64,000 nucleotides of DNA from VXNE01 sp965206615 (lineage in GTDB: Bacteria > Pseudomonadota > Gammaproteobacteria > Pseudomonadales > Azotimanducaceae). The position numbers and the translations under genes were made by a program. Position 1 is the stretch's first letter; every line of letters starts with the position of its first letter. The notes under the pieces are model-generated. The model had not been told where the DNA came from. It searched no databases and was given only the letters and a program-made list of their open reading frames with translations. Positions 16,758 to 30,761 of this stretch are shown here, in pieces. Where the stretch lies: NCBI GenBank assembly GCA_965206615.1, contig CBDBKI010000005.1:3224001-3288000 (forward strand), read 5' to 3'.

Positions 16758-17839
16758 CGGTCAAGGTCGACCTCGGCGACCGTGCATACCCCATCCTGAT
16801 CGGGCGGGGCCTGCTCGGCCGGCCCGGGTTGCTGGATGACTATCTGGCCGGCGCCCAGGCCCTGGTCGTCACCAACGAAGTCGTCAAGGAGCGTTACCTC
16901 CAGCCCACGCTGGCCAGCCTCACCACCCGCATCGCAACGGACGTGCTCTCACTACCCGACGGCGAGGCGTTCAAGACCCTTGCCACGTTCGCCGGGATCA
17001 TCGACAGGCTGGTCGCCGCGCGACACAACCGCAGCACCACCGTCATAGCACTCGGCGGCGGGGTCGTCGGAGACATCGCCGGTTTCGCAGCAGCCGCCTA
17101 TCAGCGCGGCGTCGCCTTGATCCAGATACCGACCACGCTGCTGGCTCTCGTCGATTCGTCCGTGGGCGGCAAGACCGCCGTGAACCATCCGGGTGGCAAA
17201 AACCTGATCGGCGCCTTCCATCAGCCCCGTTGCGTCATCGCGGACATCGCAACGCTCGACACGTTGCCGGAGCGCGAACTCCGCGCGGGACTCGCGGAAG
17301 TCATCAAGTACGGCGTCATCTTCGACGCGGAGTTCTTCAGCTGGATCGAGGCGCATCTCCCACGGCTGCTCGCTCGCGACCCCGATGCACTCCGCCATGC
17401 CATCGCAAGATCGTGCGAGATCAAGGCCGAGGTGGTGCGGGCGGACGAGCGCGAGTCGGGCCTGCGCATGATCCTCAATTTCGGTCACACCTTCGGTCAC
17501 GCACTCGAAGCGGTGACGGGTTACACGGCGCTGCTGCACGGCGAAGCCGTCGCCATCGGCATGGTCCTGGCAGCGGAGCTGTCCGCGCGTCTCGGAACCC
17601 TGTCCGACAGCGTGGCGGCGCGCATCCGGGATGTCGTCGCCCAGGCCGGCCTGCCCGTCACGCCTCCAGCCGCCGCTGCCGACGACGTACTCGCGTCGAT
17701 GGGCATGGACAAGAAGGTCGCCGACGGAAGATTGCGGCTCGTACTGCCGGACCGGATCGGCTCCGTGCATGTTACGGACCAGGTGCCCAGGCCCATGATC
17801 GCCGCCGTACTCGAGGCGGCGTCCCGCTCAGCCCGCTGA
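16736..17839 (+). CDS. aroB: 3-dehydroquinate synthase
   Basis: Enzyme of 367 residues converting DAHP to 3-dehydroquinate, the second shikimate-pathway step, using NAD and Zn. The NAD-binding and active-site blocks are LPDGEAFKT, ALGGGVVGDIAGFAA, PTTLLALVDSSVGGKTAVNHP and GLAEVIKYG. The zinc ligands are the Glu of that last block and the His residues in NFGHTFGHALE and LHGEAV. It overlaps aroK and is followed by 63 nt before the convergent end of the EF-G-like gene. Confidence 0.96.
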   Translation: MRESNELTVKVDLGDRAYPILIGRGLLGRPGLLDDYLAGAQALVVTNEVVKERYLQPTLASLTTRIATDVLSLPDGEAFKTLATFAGIIDRLVAARHNRSTTVIALGGGVVGDIAGFAAAAYQRGVALIQIPTTLLALVDSSVGGKTAVNHPGGKNLIGAFHQPRCVIADIATLDTLPERELRAGLAEVIKYGVIFDAEFFSWIEAHLPRLLARDPDALRHAIARSCEIKAEVVRADERESGLRMILNFGHTFGHALEAVTGYTALLHGEAVAIGMVLAAELSARLGTLSDSVAARIRDVVAQAGLPVTPPAAAADDVLASMGMDKKVADGRLRLVLPDRIGSVHVTDQVPRPMIAAVLEAASRSAR

Positions 17840-17902
17840 AGACCCGGTCTCCAGGGCGACAGGCCGAGGCCGCCGCCGCTCGAGCGGCGACGGTCGTCCG
17901 CT

Positions 17903-19936
17903 CTACTCCCCGTCCGTCCGAAAGGCCCTGACCAGCGCATCCTGCTCCGGGGCCGGCAGCGGCGCATAGTGGCTGAACGTCATCGTGAAGCTCCCCTCGC
18001 CGCCGGACAGCGAATTGAGCCGTGAGTGATAGCCCTGCACCTCTTTCAGCGGCGCCTGCCCGAGCACCTCGGTACGGCCGCCGACGAGGATGTTCGTGCC
18101 CTTGACAGAGCCGCGCATGCCCGACAGATCGCCCGCAACATCCCCCATGCAGTTCTCCGGCACCGTCACATGCACGTCCATCACCGGCTCGATCACGATC
18201 GGCGTGGCGTTGCGTACCGCGTCGATGAATGCGCGCTTGCCGGCCTGGATGAAGGCGATCTCCTTGGAATCCACCGAGTGGTGCTTGCCGTCATGGACGA
18301 TCGCACGCACGTCCTGCAGCGGGTGGCCGGAGATGGCCCCGCCTTGAAGTACCTCGCGCACGCCCTTCTCCACGGCAGGAATGAACTGCGTGGGGATCAC
18401 GCCGCCCACCACCTTGTTGACGAACTCGAACCCGCCGCCCCGCGGCAAGGGTTCGATGCGCAGGAATACCTCGCCGAACTGGCCGGCACCGCCGGTCTGC
18501 TTCTTGTGCCGGTGGTGGCCTTCCGCCTTCGCGGTCACCGTCTCCCGATATGCGATGGACGGCAGCGACGTCGCAACGGTGACGCCGTACTTCTCCGCCA
18601 CCTCGTCGAGCACAACGCGCAGGTGCAGTTCGCCAATGCCGAACAGCACCGTTTCGTTCATGGTCGCCACGTGCTCGACGCGCAGCGTCGGATCCTCCGC
18701 GCAGAACACCCCCAACGCCTCATTGGCCTTCTGCGCCTCAGCGTCGGTCTCGGCCGTGATGGCGCGCCCGTACATGGGTTCCGGCAGCGGAGTGGACTCC
18801 AGACGCGTGTCGTACTGCTCGTGGGCGTCGTGCAGTACCGCGTCGAAGAACACATCCTCCGCGCGCGGGATCGCGCAGATGTCGCCGCAGGTCACGGCGT
18901 CCGCCTCGGTGTGCTCCGCGCCGTTGAGTTTCAGGAGGTGCGCCACCTTCAGGGGCTTGCGCGCATCGCCCACAAACAGCTGGCCGCCCCGCCGCACGGC
19001 GCCCTGGTGGACACGAAAGATGGCCATGCGCCCCCGGAAGGGGTCGATGTCGACCTGTACCACGTGTGCAACGGCATGCCCGTCCGGGTCGGGCGATACC
19101 GGCACCGGGTCCGCCTGTGGGCCCGCCACGAAGGTCGGGGGATTGCCTTCCTTCGGGGACGGCATCAGCCGTTCGAACACCCCGAGCAGTTCGGCCAGCC
19201 CGGCGCCCGTCTCGGCCGAGACGAAACAGACGGGTACGAGGTGTCCGTCCCGCAGCGCCGTCTCGAAGGCGTCGTGCAATTGGTCCGAGGAGACCTCGCC
19301 CTGTTCCAGGTACGCCTCCATCAGTTCGTCGTCCACCTCCACCACCTGGTCGACGATCTGCTCATGGGCCGCCGCCACGGTGCCGAGGTCGGTCTCGGCG
19401 TCCTCCTCCCGGAAAAAGACATCGACAACGCGCGTCCCGCCGTCGGCCGGCAGGTTGACAGGCAGGCACTCGGTCCCGAAGGCCGCCTGGATCTGGTCGA
19501 GTACCGCCGCCGTGTCCGCACCCTCTGCATCGATCTTGGTGACCACGATCATCCGGCACAGCCGCCGTTCGCCGGCGGCATCCATCATCCGCTGCGTCAT
19601 CATCTCGACGCCCGTCGCGGCGTTCACGACCACCGCCGCGGTCTCCACGGCCGGGAGTACCGACAGCGCGCGTCCCTGGAAGTCGGGATGACCCGGCGTG
19701 TCGAGCAGATTGACATGCACGCCGCCATGGTCGAAGTGACAGAACGACGCGGTCAGGGAGTGCTTCAGCTCCTTCTCGTACGGGTCGGAGTCGGAAACCG
19801 TCGTGCCGGCGTCCACGGAACCCTTGTGCGGGATCTTTCCGGCCGCGTGCAGCAACGCTTCGGCGAGCTCGGTCTTACCCGCGCCGCCGTGTCCGACCAG
19901 CGCGATATTGCGAATTTCTTCGGTGGTGTAGGCCAC
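17903..19936 (-). CDS. Elongation factor G-like GTPase (EF-G paralogue)
   Basis: Protein of about 677 residues with the full EF-G domain order: G domain, domain II, III, IV and V. G1 is GHGGAGKT rather than the canonical AHIDAGKT, G3 is DTPGHPDF, and G4 is TKID instead of NKID. The domain IV segment KKQTGGAGQFGEVFLRIEP and the domain V tail are recognisable. These deviations place it in the EF-G-like paralogue group rather than the main translocase. Functions proposed for such paralogues vary. The GTG at 19936 (VAYTTEEIRNI) follows GGGAGG by 12 nt; a longer frame to 19981 is less likely. Confidence 0.88.
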   Translation of the reverse strand: MAYTTEEIRNIALVGHGGAGKTELAEALLHAAGKIPHKGSVDAGTTVSDSDPYEKELKHSLTASFCHFDHGGVHVNLLDTPGHPDFQGRALSVLPAVETAAVVVNAATGVEMMTQRMMDAAGERRLCRMIVVTKIDAEGADTAAVLDQIQAAFGTECLPVNLPADGGTRVVDVFFREEDAETDLGTVAAAHEQIVDQVVEVDDELMEAYLEQGEVSSDQLHDAFETALRDGHLVPVCFVSAETGAGLAELLGVFERLMPSPKEGNPPTFVAGPQADPVPVSPDPDGHAVAHVVQVDIDPFRGRMAIFRVHQGAVRRGGQLFVGDARKPLKVAHLLKLNGAEHTEADAVTCGDICAIPRAEDVFFDAVLHDAHEQYDTRLESTPLPEPMYGRAITAETDAEAQKANEALGVFCAEDPTLRVEHVATMNETVLFGIGELHLRVVLDEVAEKYGVTVATSLPSIAYRETVTAKAEGHHRHKKQTGGAGQFGEVFLRIEPLPRGGGFEFVNKVVGGVIPTQFIPAVEKGVREVLQGGAISGHPLQDVRAIVHDGKHHSVDSKEIAFIQAGKRAFIDAVRNATPIVIEPVMDVHVTVPENCMGDVAGDLSGMRGSVKGTNILVGGRTEVLGQAPLKEVQGYHSRLNSLSGGEGSFTMTFSHYAPLPAPEQDALVRAFRTDGE

Positions 19937-20221
19937 GTCCCAAGGTACCTCCCTGCTTGGACGGCGCGGACCGTCAGGCATCGCTGCGCCGTTGTTCTAC
20001 CGTGCCGGAAACGCCTCGACCAGCCCGGCTTTCACCGCGTCGGCAACAGGCCCGCAGGACGCCCTGCCAGCCAGAAAAGCAGGTTGCGCGCCGCGTCGGC
20101 AAGGGGACCGATTGTACGGTGCTGATGCGCCGGGTCAAAAGCGGCTGCACTGGAACGGATCGCGGACCGTTCCCGGGAGCAAGACTGACACCGTCGCGTC
20201 CCCGGAGCACACTGCACCACA

Positions 20222-21685
20222 CTATGGAAGAACCGTCGATCCCGTCAGGAATCGGTCGATCTCACGGGCTGCCTCGCGCCCTTCGTTGATGGCGCGCACC
20301 ACCAGGGACTGTCCGCCCCGGCAATCGCCCGCCGCAAACACCTTGTCCCGGCTGGTGCGGTAGAGGCCCTTCTCGGCGCGGTAGTTCGTGCGTTCGTCCC
20401 GGTCGATGCCCAGTCGCTCCGAGACCGCGTCTTCGGGGCCGAGGAAGCCCATGGACAGGAAGACGAGGTCCGCATCCCACGTACGCTCCGTGCCTTCGAT
20501 CTGTTGGAACCGTCCGTCCCGCATTTCCACGTCCACGGTCAGCACGCCTGCCAGCGTGCCGTTGCCATCGTCCACGAACTCGAGCGACGAGACGCTGTAG
20601 ACCCGCGGATCCTCGCCGAACCGCGCCGCGGACTCCTGATGCGCGTATTCCACGCGCAGGATCACGGGCCAGGTCGGCCACGGATTGTCGGGCGCACGTT
20701 CCGGGGGTGCGGACGGAAAGATCTCGAAGTTCACCAGCGACCGGCAACCGTGGCGCACGGCCGTGCCGATGCAGTCGGCGCCCGTGTCTCCACCCCCGAT
20801 GACGATGACATCCCTGTCCTTTGCGCAGATGTACGCGCCGTCCTCGAGATTCGAATCGAGAAGGCTTCTCGTATTGGCGGTCAGGAAGTCCATGGCGAAG
20901 TGCACGCCATCGAGATCCCTGCCGGGAATCGGCAGATCCCGCGGCACCGTGGCGCCGGTCGCCAGCAGTAATGCGTCATGCTCCGCCATGAGCGTCTCGA
21001 CGTCGATGCTCCCGTTCGACCCGTCCCCGATGTCCGCGTCGGTGACGAACGCGATCCCCTCCTGGCGCATGAGGTCCAGCCGACGATCGACGATCTCCAC
21101 CTTGTCGAGCTTCATGTTCGGGATGCCATAGGTCAGCAGGCCGCCGATACGATCCGCCCGTTCGTACACCGTGACCCGGTGCCCCGCCTGGTTGAGCTGG
21201 GCGGCTGCCGACAGCCCCGTCGGTCCGGAGCCGACGATCGCCACGGACTGCCCCGTGCGCGTGGCCGGTGGCATCGGAACGACCCAGCCCTCCTCGAAGC
21301 CGCGGTCGATGATGGCCATCTCGATGTTCTTGATAGTCACGGCCGGGTCGGTGATGCCGAGCACGCACGCGCCCTCGCAGGGTGCCGGACACACGCGCCC
21401 CGTGAACTCCGGGAAGTTGTTGGTCTTGTGCAAGCGATCCAGCGCGTCCCGCCAGTGGCCCGCGTAGACGAGATCATTCCATTCGGGGATGAGGTTGTGA
21501 ATCGGACAGCCGTCGTTGGATTGGCAGAACGGCACGCCGCAATCCATGCAGCGTGCACCCTGATCGGCCAGTTGCGCGGCATCGTGCTCGGTATAGATCT
21601 CCGTGAAATCCAGGATGCGGGTGCCCGCGTCCCGATACGGGGCGGCATGACGCTCGAATTCCTTGAAGCCGGTCGGCTTGCCCAT
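20222..21685 (-). CDS. gltD: Glutamate synthase [NADPH] small subunit
   Basis: Beta subunit of 487 residues that passes electrons from NADPH through FAD to GltB. The N-terminal region has the Cys clusters CMDCGVPFC and CPAPCEGAC for 4Fe-4S centres. The FAD motif is VAIVGSGPTGLSAA and the NADPH motif is VIVIGGGDTGADC. A terminal FAD block GDCRGGQSLVVRAINEGR is present. The ATG at 21685 gives the usual start MGKPTGFKEFER. It lies 25 nt downstream of gltB in the same operon. Confidence 0.96.
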   Translation of the reverse strand: MGKPTGFKEFERHAAPYRDAGTRILDFTEIYTEHDAAQLADQGARCMDCGVPFCQSNDGCPIHNLIPEWNDLVYAGHWRDALDRLHKTNNFPEFTGRVCPAPCEGACVLGITDPAVTIKNIEMAIIDRGFEEGWVVPMPPATRTGQSVAIVGSGPTGLSAAAQLNQAGHRVTVYERADRIGGLLTYGIPNMKLDKVEIVDRRLDLMRQEGIAFVTDADIGDGSNGSIDVETLMAEHDALLLATGATVPRDLPIPGRDLDGVHFAMDFLTANTRSLLDSNLEDGAYICAKDRDVIVIGGGDTGADCIGTAVRHGCRSLVNFEIFPSAPPERAPDNPWPTWPVILRVEYAHQESAARFGEDPRVYSVSSLEFVDDGNGTLAGVLTVDVEMRDGRFQQIEGTERTWDADLVFLSMGFLGPEDAVSERLGIDRDERTNYRAEKGLYRTSRDKVFAAGDCRGGQSLVVRAINEGREAAREIDRFLTGSTVLP

Positions 21686-21710
21686 CCGTCCCTCGTCGTC
21701 CGCAGCGCGG

Positions 21711-26300
<4,590 letters not shown>

Positions 26301-26337
26301 CGTAGGTCTCTTCCTGCTGGGGCTTTTTGGGGTTCGG

Positions 26338-26351
26338 TTGGCCACGGCCAA
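26338..26351. promoter_or_regulatory. Inverted repeat in the gltB / TonB-receptor intergenic region
   Basis: TTGGCC-AC-GGCCAA forms a 14-bp inverted repeat between the divergent gltB and receptor genes. It could be an operator site. No matching regulator gene was found nearby, so this is tentative. Confidence 0.3.
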
Positions 26352-26430
26352 ACGCTGAAACATGGCAGAAAACACGATCCATGGCAAGTGGACCGTTGGC
26401 AAATGCGTTCAAAAAGGCCCAACAAAAACG

Positions 26431-28926
26431 ATGCAAAACAGGGTATTGCGTTACATATCTCAATACTTACTCATAGTCCTCTCTGTCACCGTGGCCGCCG
26501 CAGGAGCAGAAGAGACCTCCGACCTGACCGGACACGACCATGACCTCGAAGTGATCGTCGTCACCGGGTCCCTCGACAGTCTGCCCCGGGACCACGTCCA
26601 CTCCGTGTTCGGTTTTCACAAGTCCCTGCTGGAGACGCCACGGTCCGCCTCGAGCGTCAGCGACGAGATGATGAGCCGCTTCAACATGCGCGACATCGAC
26701 GAGTTGATCGCGGTGGCGCCGGGTACCTTCACCCAGTCGTTCTTCGGGGTCGCGGGATCCCTCGAGATCCGTGGCGCCCCCGGCGAGACCTATTTCCGGG
26801 GTGTGCGCCGACTCGACAACCCGGGCAACTACCCCACCCCGATCGGGGCATCGGACCGCATCGACATCGTCCGCGGGCCGCCTTCGCCCATCCACGGCCC
26901 GGCGAAGATCGGCGGCTATCTCGATTTCACGCCAAAATCCGCGAGGATCGAGGAAAGCGGCAAGTTCATCGACCACACCACGGCCACCGTGGGCGTCGAT
27001 TTCGGGAGCTGGAACGAACGGGTCGTCACCGCCGAGATCGGCGGCCCGGGCCGTGTCGGGAAGCAGGACTTCGGCTACTGGTTCTACGGCGAGTTCGAGG
27101 ACTCCGGCAGCTACTACGAAGACAGCGGTATCGAGCAGTCGACCATCCAGGCATCCTTCGACCTCGATCCGGGAGCTGGCCTGCAATTGCAGTTCGGCTT
27201 CATGTACCACGACTTCGACAGCGCGCAGAACTCCGGCTGGAACCGGCTCACCCAGGACCTCGTCGACCGCGGCATCTATGTCACCGGCCGTCCGACGCCG
27301 CTCGACACCGATGGCGACGGTCGCATCTCCCACCAGGAGTTCGACGTCGACGGCGACGGCTTCACCGATCTCAGTCCCTTCGCCGCCGGCCTCGTACCGG
27401 GAAATCGCGGTGCGTTGCGTTCCGAGGACAGCGGCGTCTGCACGATCGGCGCCACCAACGTGTTCGGATGCCGCACCGACCTGCTCGGTCTGGTCGACGT
27501 CGGCACGGCCAGACTCAAACCCAGCCAGGTGCTGGTGACCTCAGACGACGTTCTGGCCAACGAGTCGCTCATCGTGTACCTCGACGGGATCCTGACGACG
27601 GACAGCCAGTGGGAGTGGCGCAACCAGTTCTATTTCGAGTCGTCCGAGCACCTCAACCGGTCGCTGCACACGTTCTCCCAGTTTCACGACACCTGGGTCG
27701 TCGAGGACAAGCTCGTGGCATCGAACGTCTTTCGGACGGACACTGCGACCGTCTCCCTGCAGCTCTCCCCGTCGATCCGCTTCACGGACTTTCACCACGG
27801 CGACGACTACACCAACGAGTACTTCGACCGGCGCGACCTGACGCGTCCGCCGAGCGCCCTCGACATCCGGCTGCTGGCCGCCGAGATCGACGACGACTAC
27901 ACGGAGTACTACGTGGGCGACTACCTCGATGTCGGCCTGGCGATGCTCGCCGACGTCACCTGGGACAACGGCCTCGCCGTGCTCGCCGGACTACGCCACG
28001 ACTCGATCGACATGGCAAGCCGCCAGCCCGTGGACAAGCTGCTGCTGGCGAGTTCGAACAACTTCTGCACCGTCGCGGCGGACTGCGTGGTCGCGTCCGC
28101 CGACGACCGTATCGACGGCGTCTCCTGGACGCTCTCCCTCAGTTACCGGACGGCATGGGGCGTGATCCCGTACGCAACGGTATCCAGGCAGTCCACCGTC
28201 ATCGCTGGCCAGGGGTCCGAGATCACCACCGCGAACATCGCCGACGGCAACGCCTTCGATGCTTCCGAACTCACCGAATTCGGCGTCAAGGGGAGCCTGG
28301 CCGACGGTGCGTTCTACTTTGCCCTCGCCCGCTTTGAGCAGACCCGAACCGACTTCTCCGCCCAGGCCACCGTCACGAACCAGGCGACCGAGACCACGGG
28401 CACGGAAGTGGAACTCCGCTGGGTGGTGAACGAGAACCTGCTGCTGACCCTCGGCTACTCGAACGTCGAGGTCATCAACCTGAACACGAAGAACGCCGGC
28501 GCACGGTTCAGCTTCATCGGTGCCGACGATGTCCCCGGCGTTGCCCGCGGCGCGTTCTACGGCGGCGGCCTCGCTGGAGTGGTGCTCCGGCCCGGCGCAC
28601 GCGGTGCGCGGCGCGCCGGCGTGCCGGAGAACATCTGGTCGGTGACGGGCACCTACGACTTCGGTAATGGGCTGGCCGCGAGCGCCAGCGTCACGGACGT
28701 GGACGCGGTCTACGCGGGGTTCTCGAACTCCGTCGCGTTGCCGGCCTACAGGCTGGTCAACGCCGGCATCGTCTACGAGAACGGTCCCTGGACGTTCAAC
28801 GTCACAGCCAAGAACGTGACCGACGAGCGCTACTTCCGCGCAAACTTCCCCAACCTGTTCGGCGGCGTCATCGTGCTCCCCGAGCTGCCGCGGCACTACG
28901 TGGCACGCATCCAGTATCGGTGGTAG
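26431..28926 (+). CDS. TonB-dependent outer-membrane receptor with calcium-loop motifs
   Basis: Protein of 831 residues with a signal peptide (about 1-25), a TonB-box-like EVIVVTGS stretch, a plug domain (about 50-160, with SVSDEMMSRFNMRDIDEL and IDIVRGPPSPIHGP) and a 22-strand-type barrel ending in YVARIQYRW (terminal aromatic). It would import a siderophore or another large nutrient by TonB energy. At residues about 292-314 a barrel loop carries two EF-hand/dockerin-like loops, DTDGDGRISHQEF and DVDGDGFTD, suggesting bound Ca2+. The substrate is not predictable. The ATG at 26431 gives a proper signal peptide; an upstream ATG at 26362 is less likely. Confidence 0.9.
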   Translation: MQNRVLRYISQYLLIVLSVTVAAAGAEETSDLTGHDHDLEVIVVTGSLDSLPRDHVHSVFGFHKSLLETPRSASSVSDEMMSRFNMRDIDELIAVAPGTFTQSFFGVAGSLEIRGAPGETYFRGVRRLDNPGNYPTPIGASDRIDIVRGPPSPIHGPAKIGGYLDFTPKSARIEESGKFIDHTTATVGVDFGSWNERVVTAEIGGPGRVGKQDFGYWFYGEFEDSGSYYEDSGIEQSTIQASFDLDPGAGLQLQFGFMYHDFDSAQNSGWNRLTQDLVDRGIYVTGRPTPLDTDGDGRISHQEFDVDGDGFTDLSPFAAGLVPGNRGALRSEDSGVCTIGATNVFGCRTDLLGLVDVGTARLKPSQVLVTSDDVLANESLIVYLDGILTTDSQWEWRNQFYFESSEHLNRSLHTFSQFHDTWVVEDKLVASNVFRTDTATVSLQLSPSIRFTDFHHGDDYTNEYFDRRDLTRPPSALDIRLLAAEIDDDYTEYYVGDYLDVGLAMLADVTWDNGLAVLAGLRHDSIDMASRQPVDKLLLASSNNFCTVAADCVVASADDRIDGVSWTLSLSYRTAWGVIPYATVSRQSTVIAGQGSEITTANIADGNAFDASELTEFGVKGSLADGAFYFALARFEQTRTDFSAQATVTNQATETTGTEVELRWVVNENLLLTLGYSNVEVINLNTKNAGARFSFIGADDVPGVARGAFYGGGLAGVVLRPGARGARRAGVPENIWSVTGTYDFGNGLAASASVTDVDAVYAGFSNSVALPAYRLVNAGIVYENGPWTFNVTAKNVTDERYFRANFPNLFGGVIVLPELPRHYVARIQYRW

Positions 28927-28932
28927 GGACCG

Positions 28933-29997
28933 CTACAGGGACTGGGCGAAACCGACCACCGAGCGCAAGGTCTCGTTGGCAATCTCGGGCACCAGGTCGA
29001 GCATCATGTCGCCCGCGTGGTTCGTGCCGTGTACCGTCCGCGCGACCGCCGGGATCCCCGCGGCCGCCAGCTTCCGGTAGTAGGCAAGTCCTTCGTCGCG
29101 CAGCGGATCGAGCTCGTTGACCGACACGATATGGGGCGGCAGGCCGCCCAGGTCGTCCGCCGTGGCGCGGAGCGGCCAGGCCAGCGGATCGGAGCGCGGC
29201 GCGCCGCCCTTGTCGTAGACCCGCGCCAGGCCCGCCATCATCGAACAGAACATCCCGGCGTAGCCGTCGTTCTCGCGCAGCGACGGCAGATCGGCCGGGG
29301 GATGCGCATACATGCCGGAGATGTAGGGACACAGGGCGTACACGCCGTCGATGCAGTCAATCCAGCCCTCCCGATTCGCCTTGAGCGCCGTGGCGAGCGA
29401 GAGATTGCCGCCCCCGGATTCGCCGGACACCACGATGGTCGAGACGCCCAGGCGCTCCCTGTTCGCATGTACCCACCGCACGGCGCTCGCGCAGTCGTTC
29501 AGCCCGGCCGGGAAGGGATGATTGCCCAGCCGTCCACCGCCGTTGCGGAACTGCGCCCCGACCACTACCAGACCCCGGTCGGCGAAGCTCTTGCGCCACG
29601 CTACGGTCATCGGATCCTCGGCACTGCCGATCACCATGCCGCCGCCGTGCAGATGCACGATGCATGGCCGTAGCCCGGAGCCCGCCGCCAGCCGGTCCAC
29701 GAACAGGGAGATCTCGTTGCCGTCGACGCCCCGGATCGTTTCCGTCGCGGACGCGACGCCGTCGAAGGGCGGCAGGGTGGCGCGCAACGCTTCGTTCTGA
29801 CCGTCCGAGGCCTCCTCGGTGGCGAGACAGTAGGCCAGACAGGCCTCGTAGGACGCATCGGGCGGCATCGGCGCCAGTCCCGGTATGATGGTCTCCGCCC
29901 CCGCGAAGAGCGCCCGGATACGCGGGTCCGCCCGTTCGTCCGTCGCCAGCGTCGCCGCGTCGTTGCCCAGCCTGCCGGGCAGGTGCGTGTCGCTCAC
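28933..29997 (-). CDS. Alpha/beta hydrolase, hormone-sensitive-lipase-type esterase
   Basis: Esterase of 354 residues. The oxyanion motif HGGG (in VHLHGGGMVIG) and the nucleophile motif GESGGG are diagnostic of the HSL (family IV) group. The Asp is expected in SVNELDPLRDEG and the His in HGTNHAGD. The start is GTG at 29997 with GGAGGA 7 nt upstream. It lies 16 nt after the truncated dioxygenase gene. The natural ester is unknown. Its 3' end is 6 nt from the convergent TonB receptor end. Confidence 0.9.
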   Translation of the reverse strand: MSDTHLPGRLGNDAATLATDERADPRIRALFAGAETIIPGLAPMPPDASYEACLAYCLATEEASDGQNEALRATLPPFDGVASATETIRGVDGNEISLFVDRLAAGSGLRPCIVHLHGGGMVIGSAEDPMTVAWRKSFADRGLVVVGAQFRNGGGRLGNHPFPAGLNDCASAVRWVHANRERLGVSTIVVSGESGGGNLSLATALKANREGWIDCIDGVYALCPYISGMYAHPPADLPSLRENDGYAGMFCSMMAGLARVYDKGGAPRSDPLAWPLRATADDLGGLPPHIVSVNELDPLRDEGLAYYRKLAAAGIPAVARTVHGTNHAGDMMLDLVPEIANETLRSVVGFAQSL

Positions 29998-30013
29998 GGC
30001 CAATCCTCCATCG

Positions 30014-30412
30014 TCAACAGAACCGTGCGGTATTGATCCAGGTCTGCCCTGAAAACACCGCGCTCTGCCCCAGCAGCCAACGCACCAGCGCCATGTTGAC
30101 CGGATTGATGGCCGCCTCGACGAACACCTCGTCCTCCTCGAGCAGATCCCAGCTGTTGCCCGAGACATCGCCCATGCGCGTCGTGGAGGTGCGGTAGTCG
30201 CCGAGTTCGACACCGTTGCGGCGCTCGCAGGCGCGCAGGATCGCGGTGCGCAGCCGGTCCGCGAACCCTTCGCTCGTCTGCATCTTCTCCGCGGGGACGA
30301 TGGTCAGCCCGTAGGCTTCGAGTTCCGCGACGTGCTCGAAGAGGTCGTATCTGCCAATCTCGCCCATCAGGTTGTCGACGTCCGGATAGACGTTGTAGTC
30401 GGCCAGGCTCAT
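30014..30412 (-). pseudogene. N-terminal fragment of a phytanoyl-CoA dioxygenase-like protein
   Basis: An open frame of 132 residues starting MSLADYNVYPDVDNL with a good GGGAGG Shine-Dalgarno. Its end (VNMALVRWLLGQSAVFSGQTWI) resembles the region just before the iron-binding HxD motif in PhyH-family enzymes. The frame then stops (TGA at 30014-30016), so the catalytic core is missing. Family members are near 250-320 residues. It is most likely a remnant left by a deletion, since the next gene starts 16 nt later with its own ribosome binding site. The PhyH assignment is by motif resemblance only. Confidence 0.5.
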
Positions 30413-30670
30413 CGTTTCCTCCCTTCCATTGCTTCGTTCCATCGGACGCATCTACACCCCGCCCAGGTTGCCCAGTCGGCGACGTGTATGCCGCGCGTCC
30501 CTCGCGCGCAAGAATTCTAGCGGCGTCCGCGGTAGCGGGCCACCGCAATACGGGGTCGTCGAGGGGTACCGAGGGCACGCCAGCCGTGCGTCTCGGGCCG
30601 GACGCGCAATACCTCGCAACACCAGCACATTTTCCGCAACATTAATGCGATGTCGCTCCCCTTCCAAAAA

Positions 30671-30679
30671 TGCTATAGG
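30671..30679 (+). promoter_or_regulatory. Candidate extended -10 element upstream of the small membrane protein
   Basis: TGC-TATAGG (30671-30679) resembles an extended -10 promoter about 85 nt before the gene at 30762; no good -35 box was found. The surrounding 349-nt gene-free stretch (30413-30761) holds nothing else recognisable. An A/T-richer patch around 30630-30680 stands out from the GC-rich background. Confidence 0.35.
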
Positions 30680-30761
30680 ACACTAGCACCGAAGGTTTGT
30701 CGCAGCCTTGGAGGGCAGGGACAGCCACCGGTGCTGGGGTAATAGATCGAGGAGAGGGAAT

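Noticed and set aside
18026..20125. 699-codon open frame on the plus strand
   Set aside because: It is antisense to the EF-G-like gene; no recognisable domain.
30014..30016. TGA ending the truncated dioxygenase as a second selenocysteine codon
   Set aside because: The sequence after it shows no PhyH-like continuation, and no Cys-site motif would be completed.
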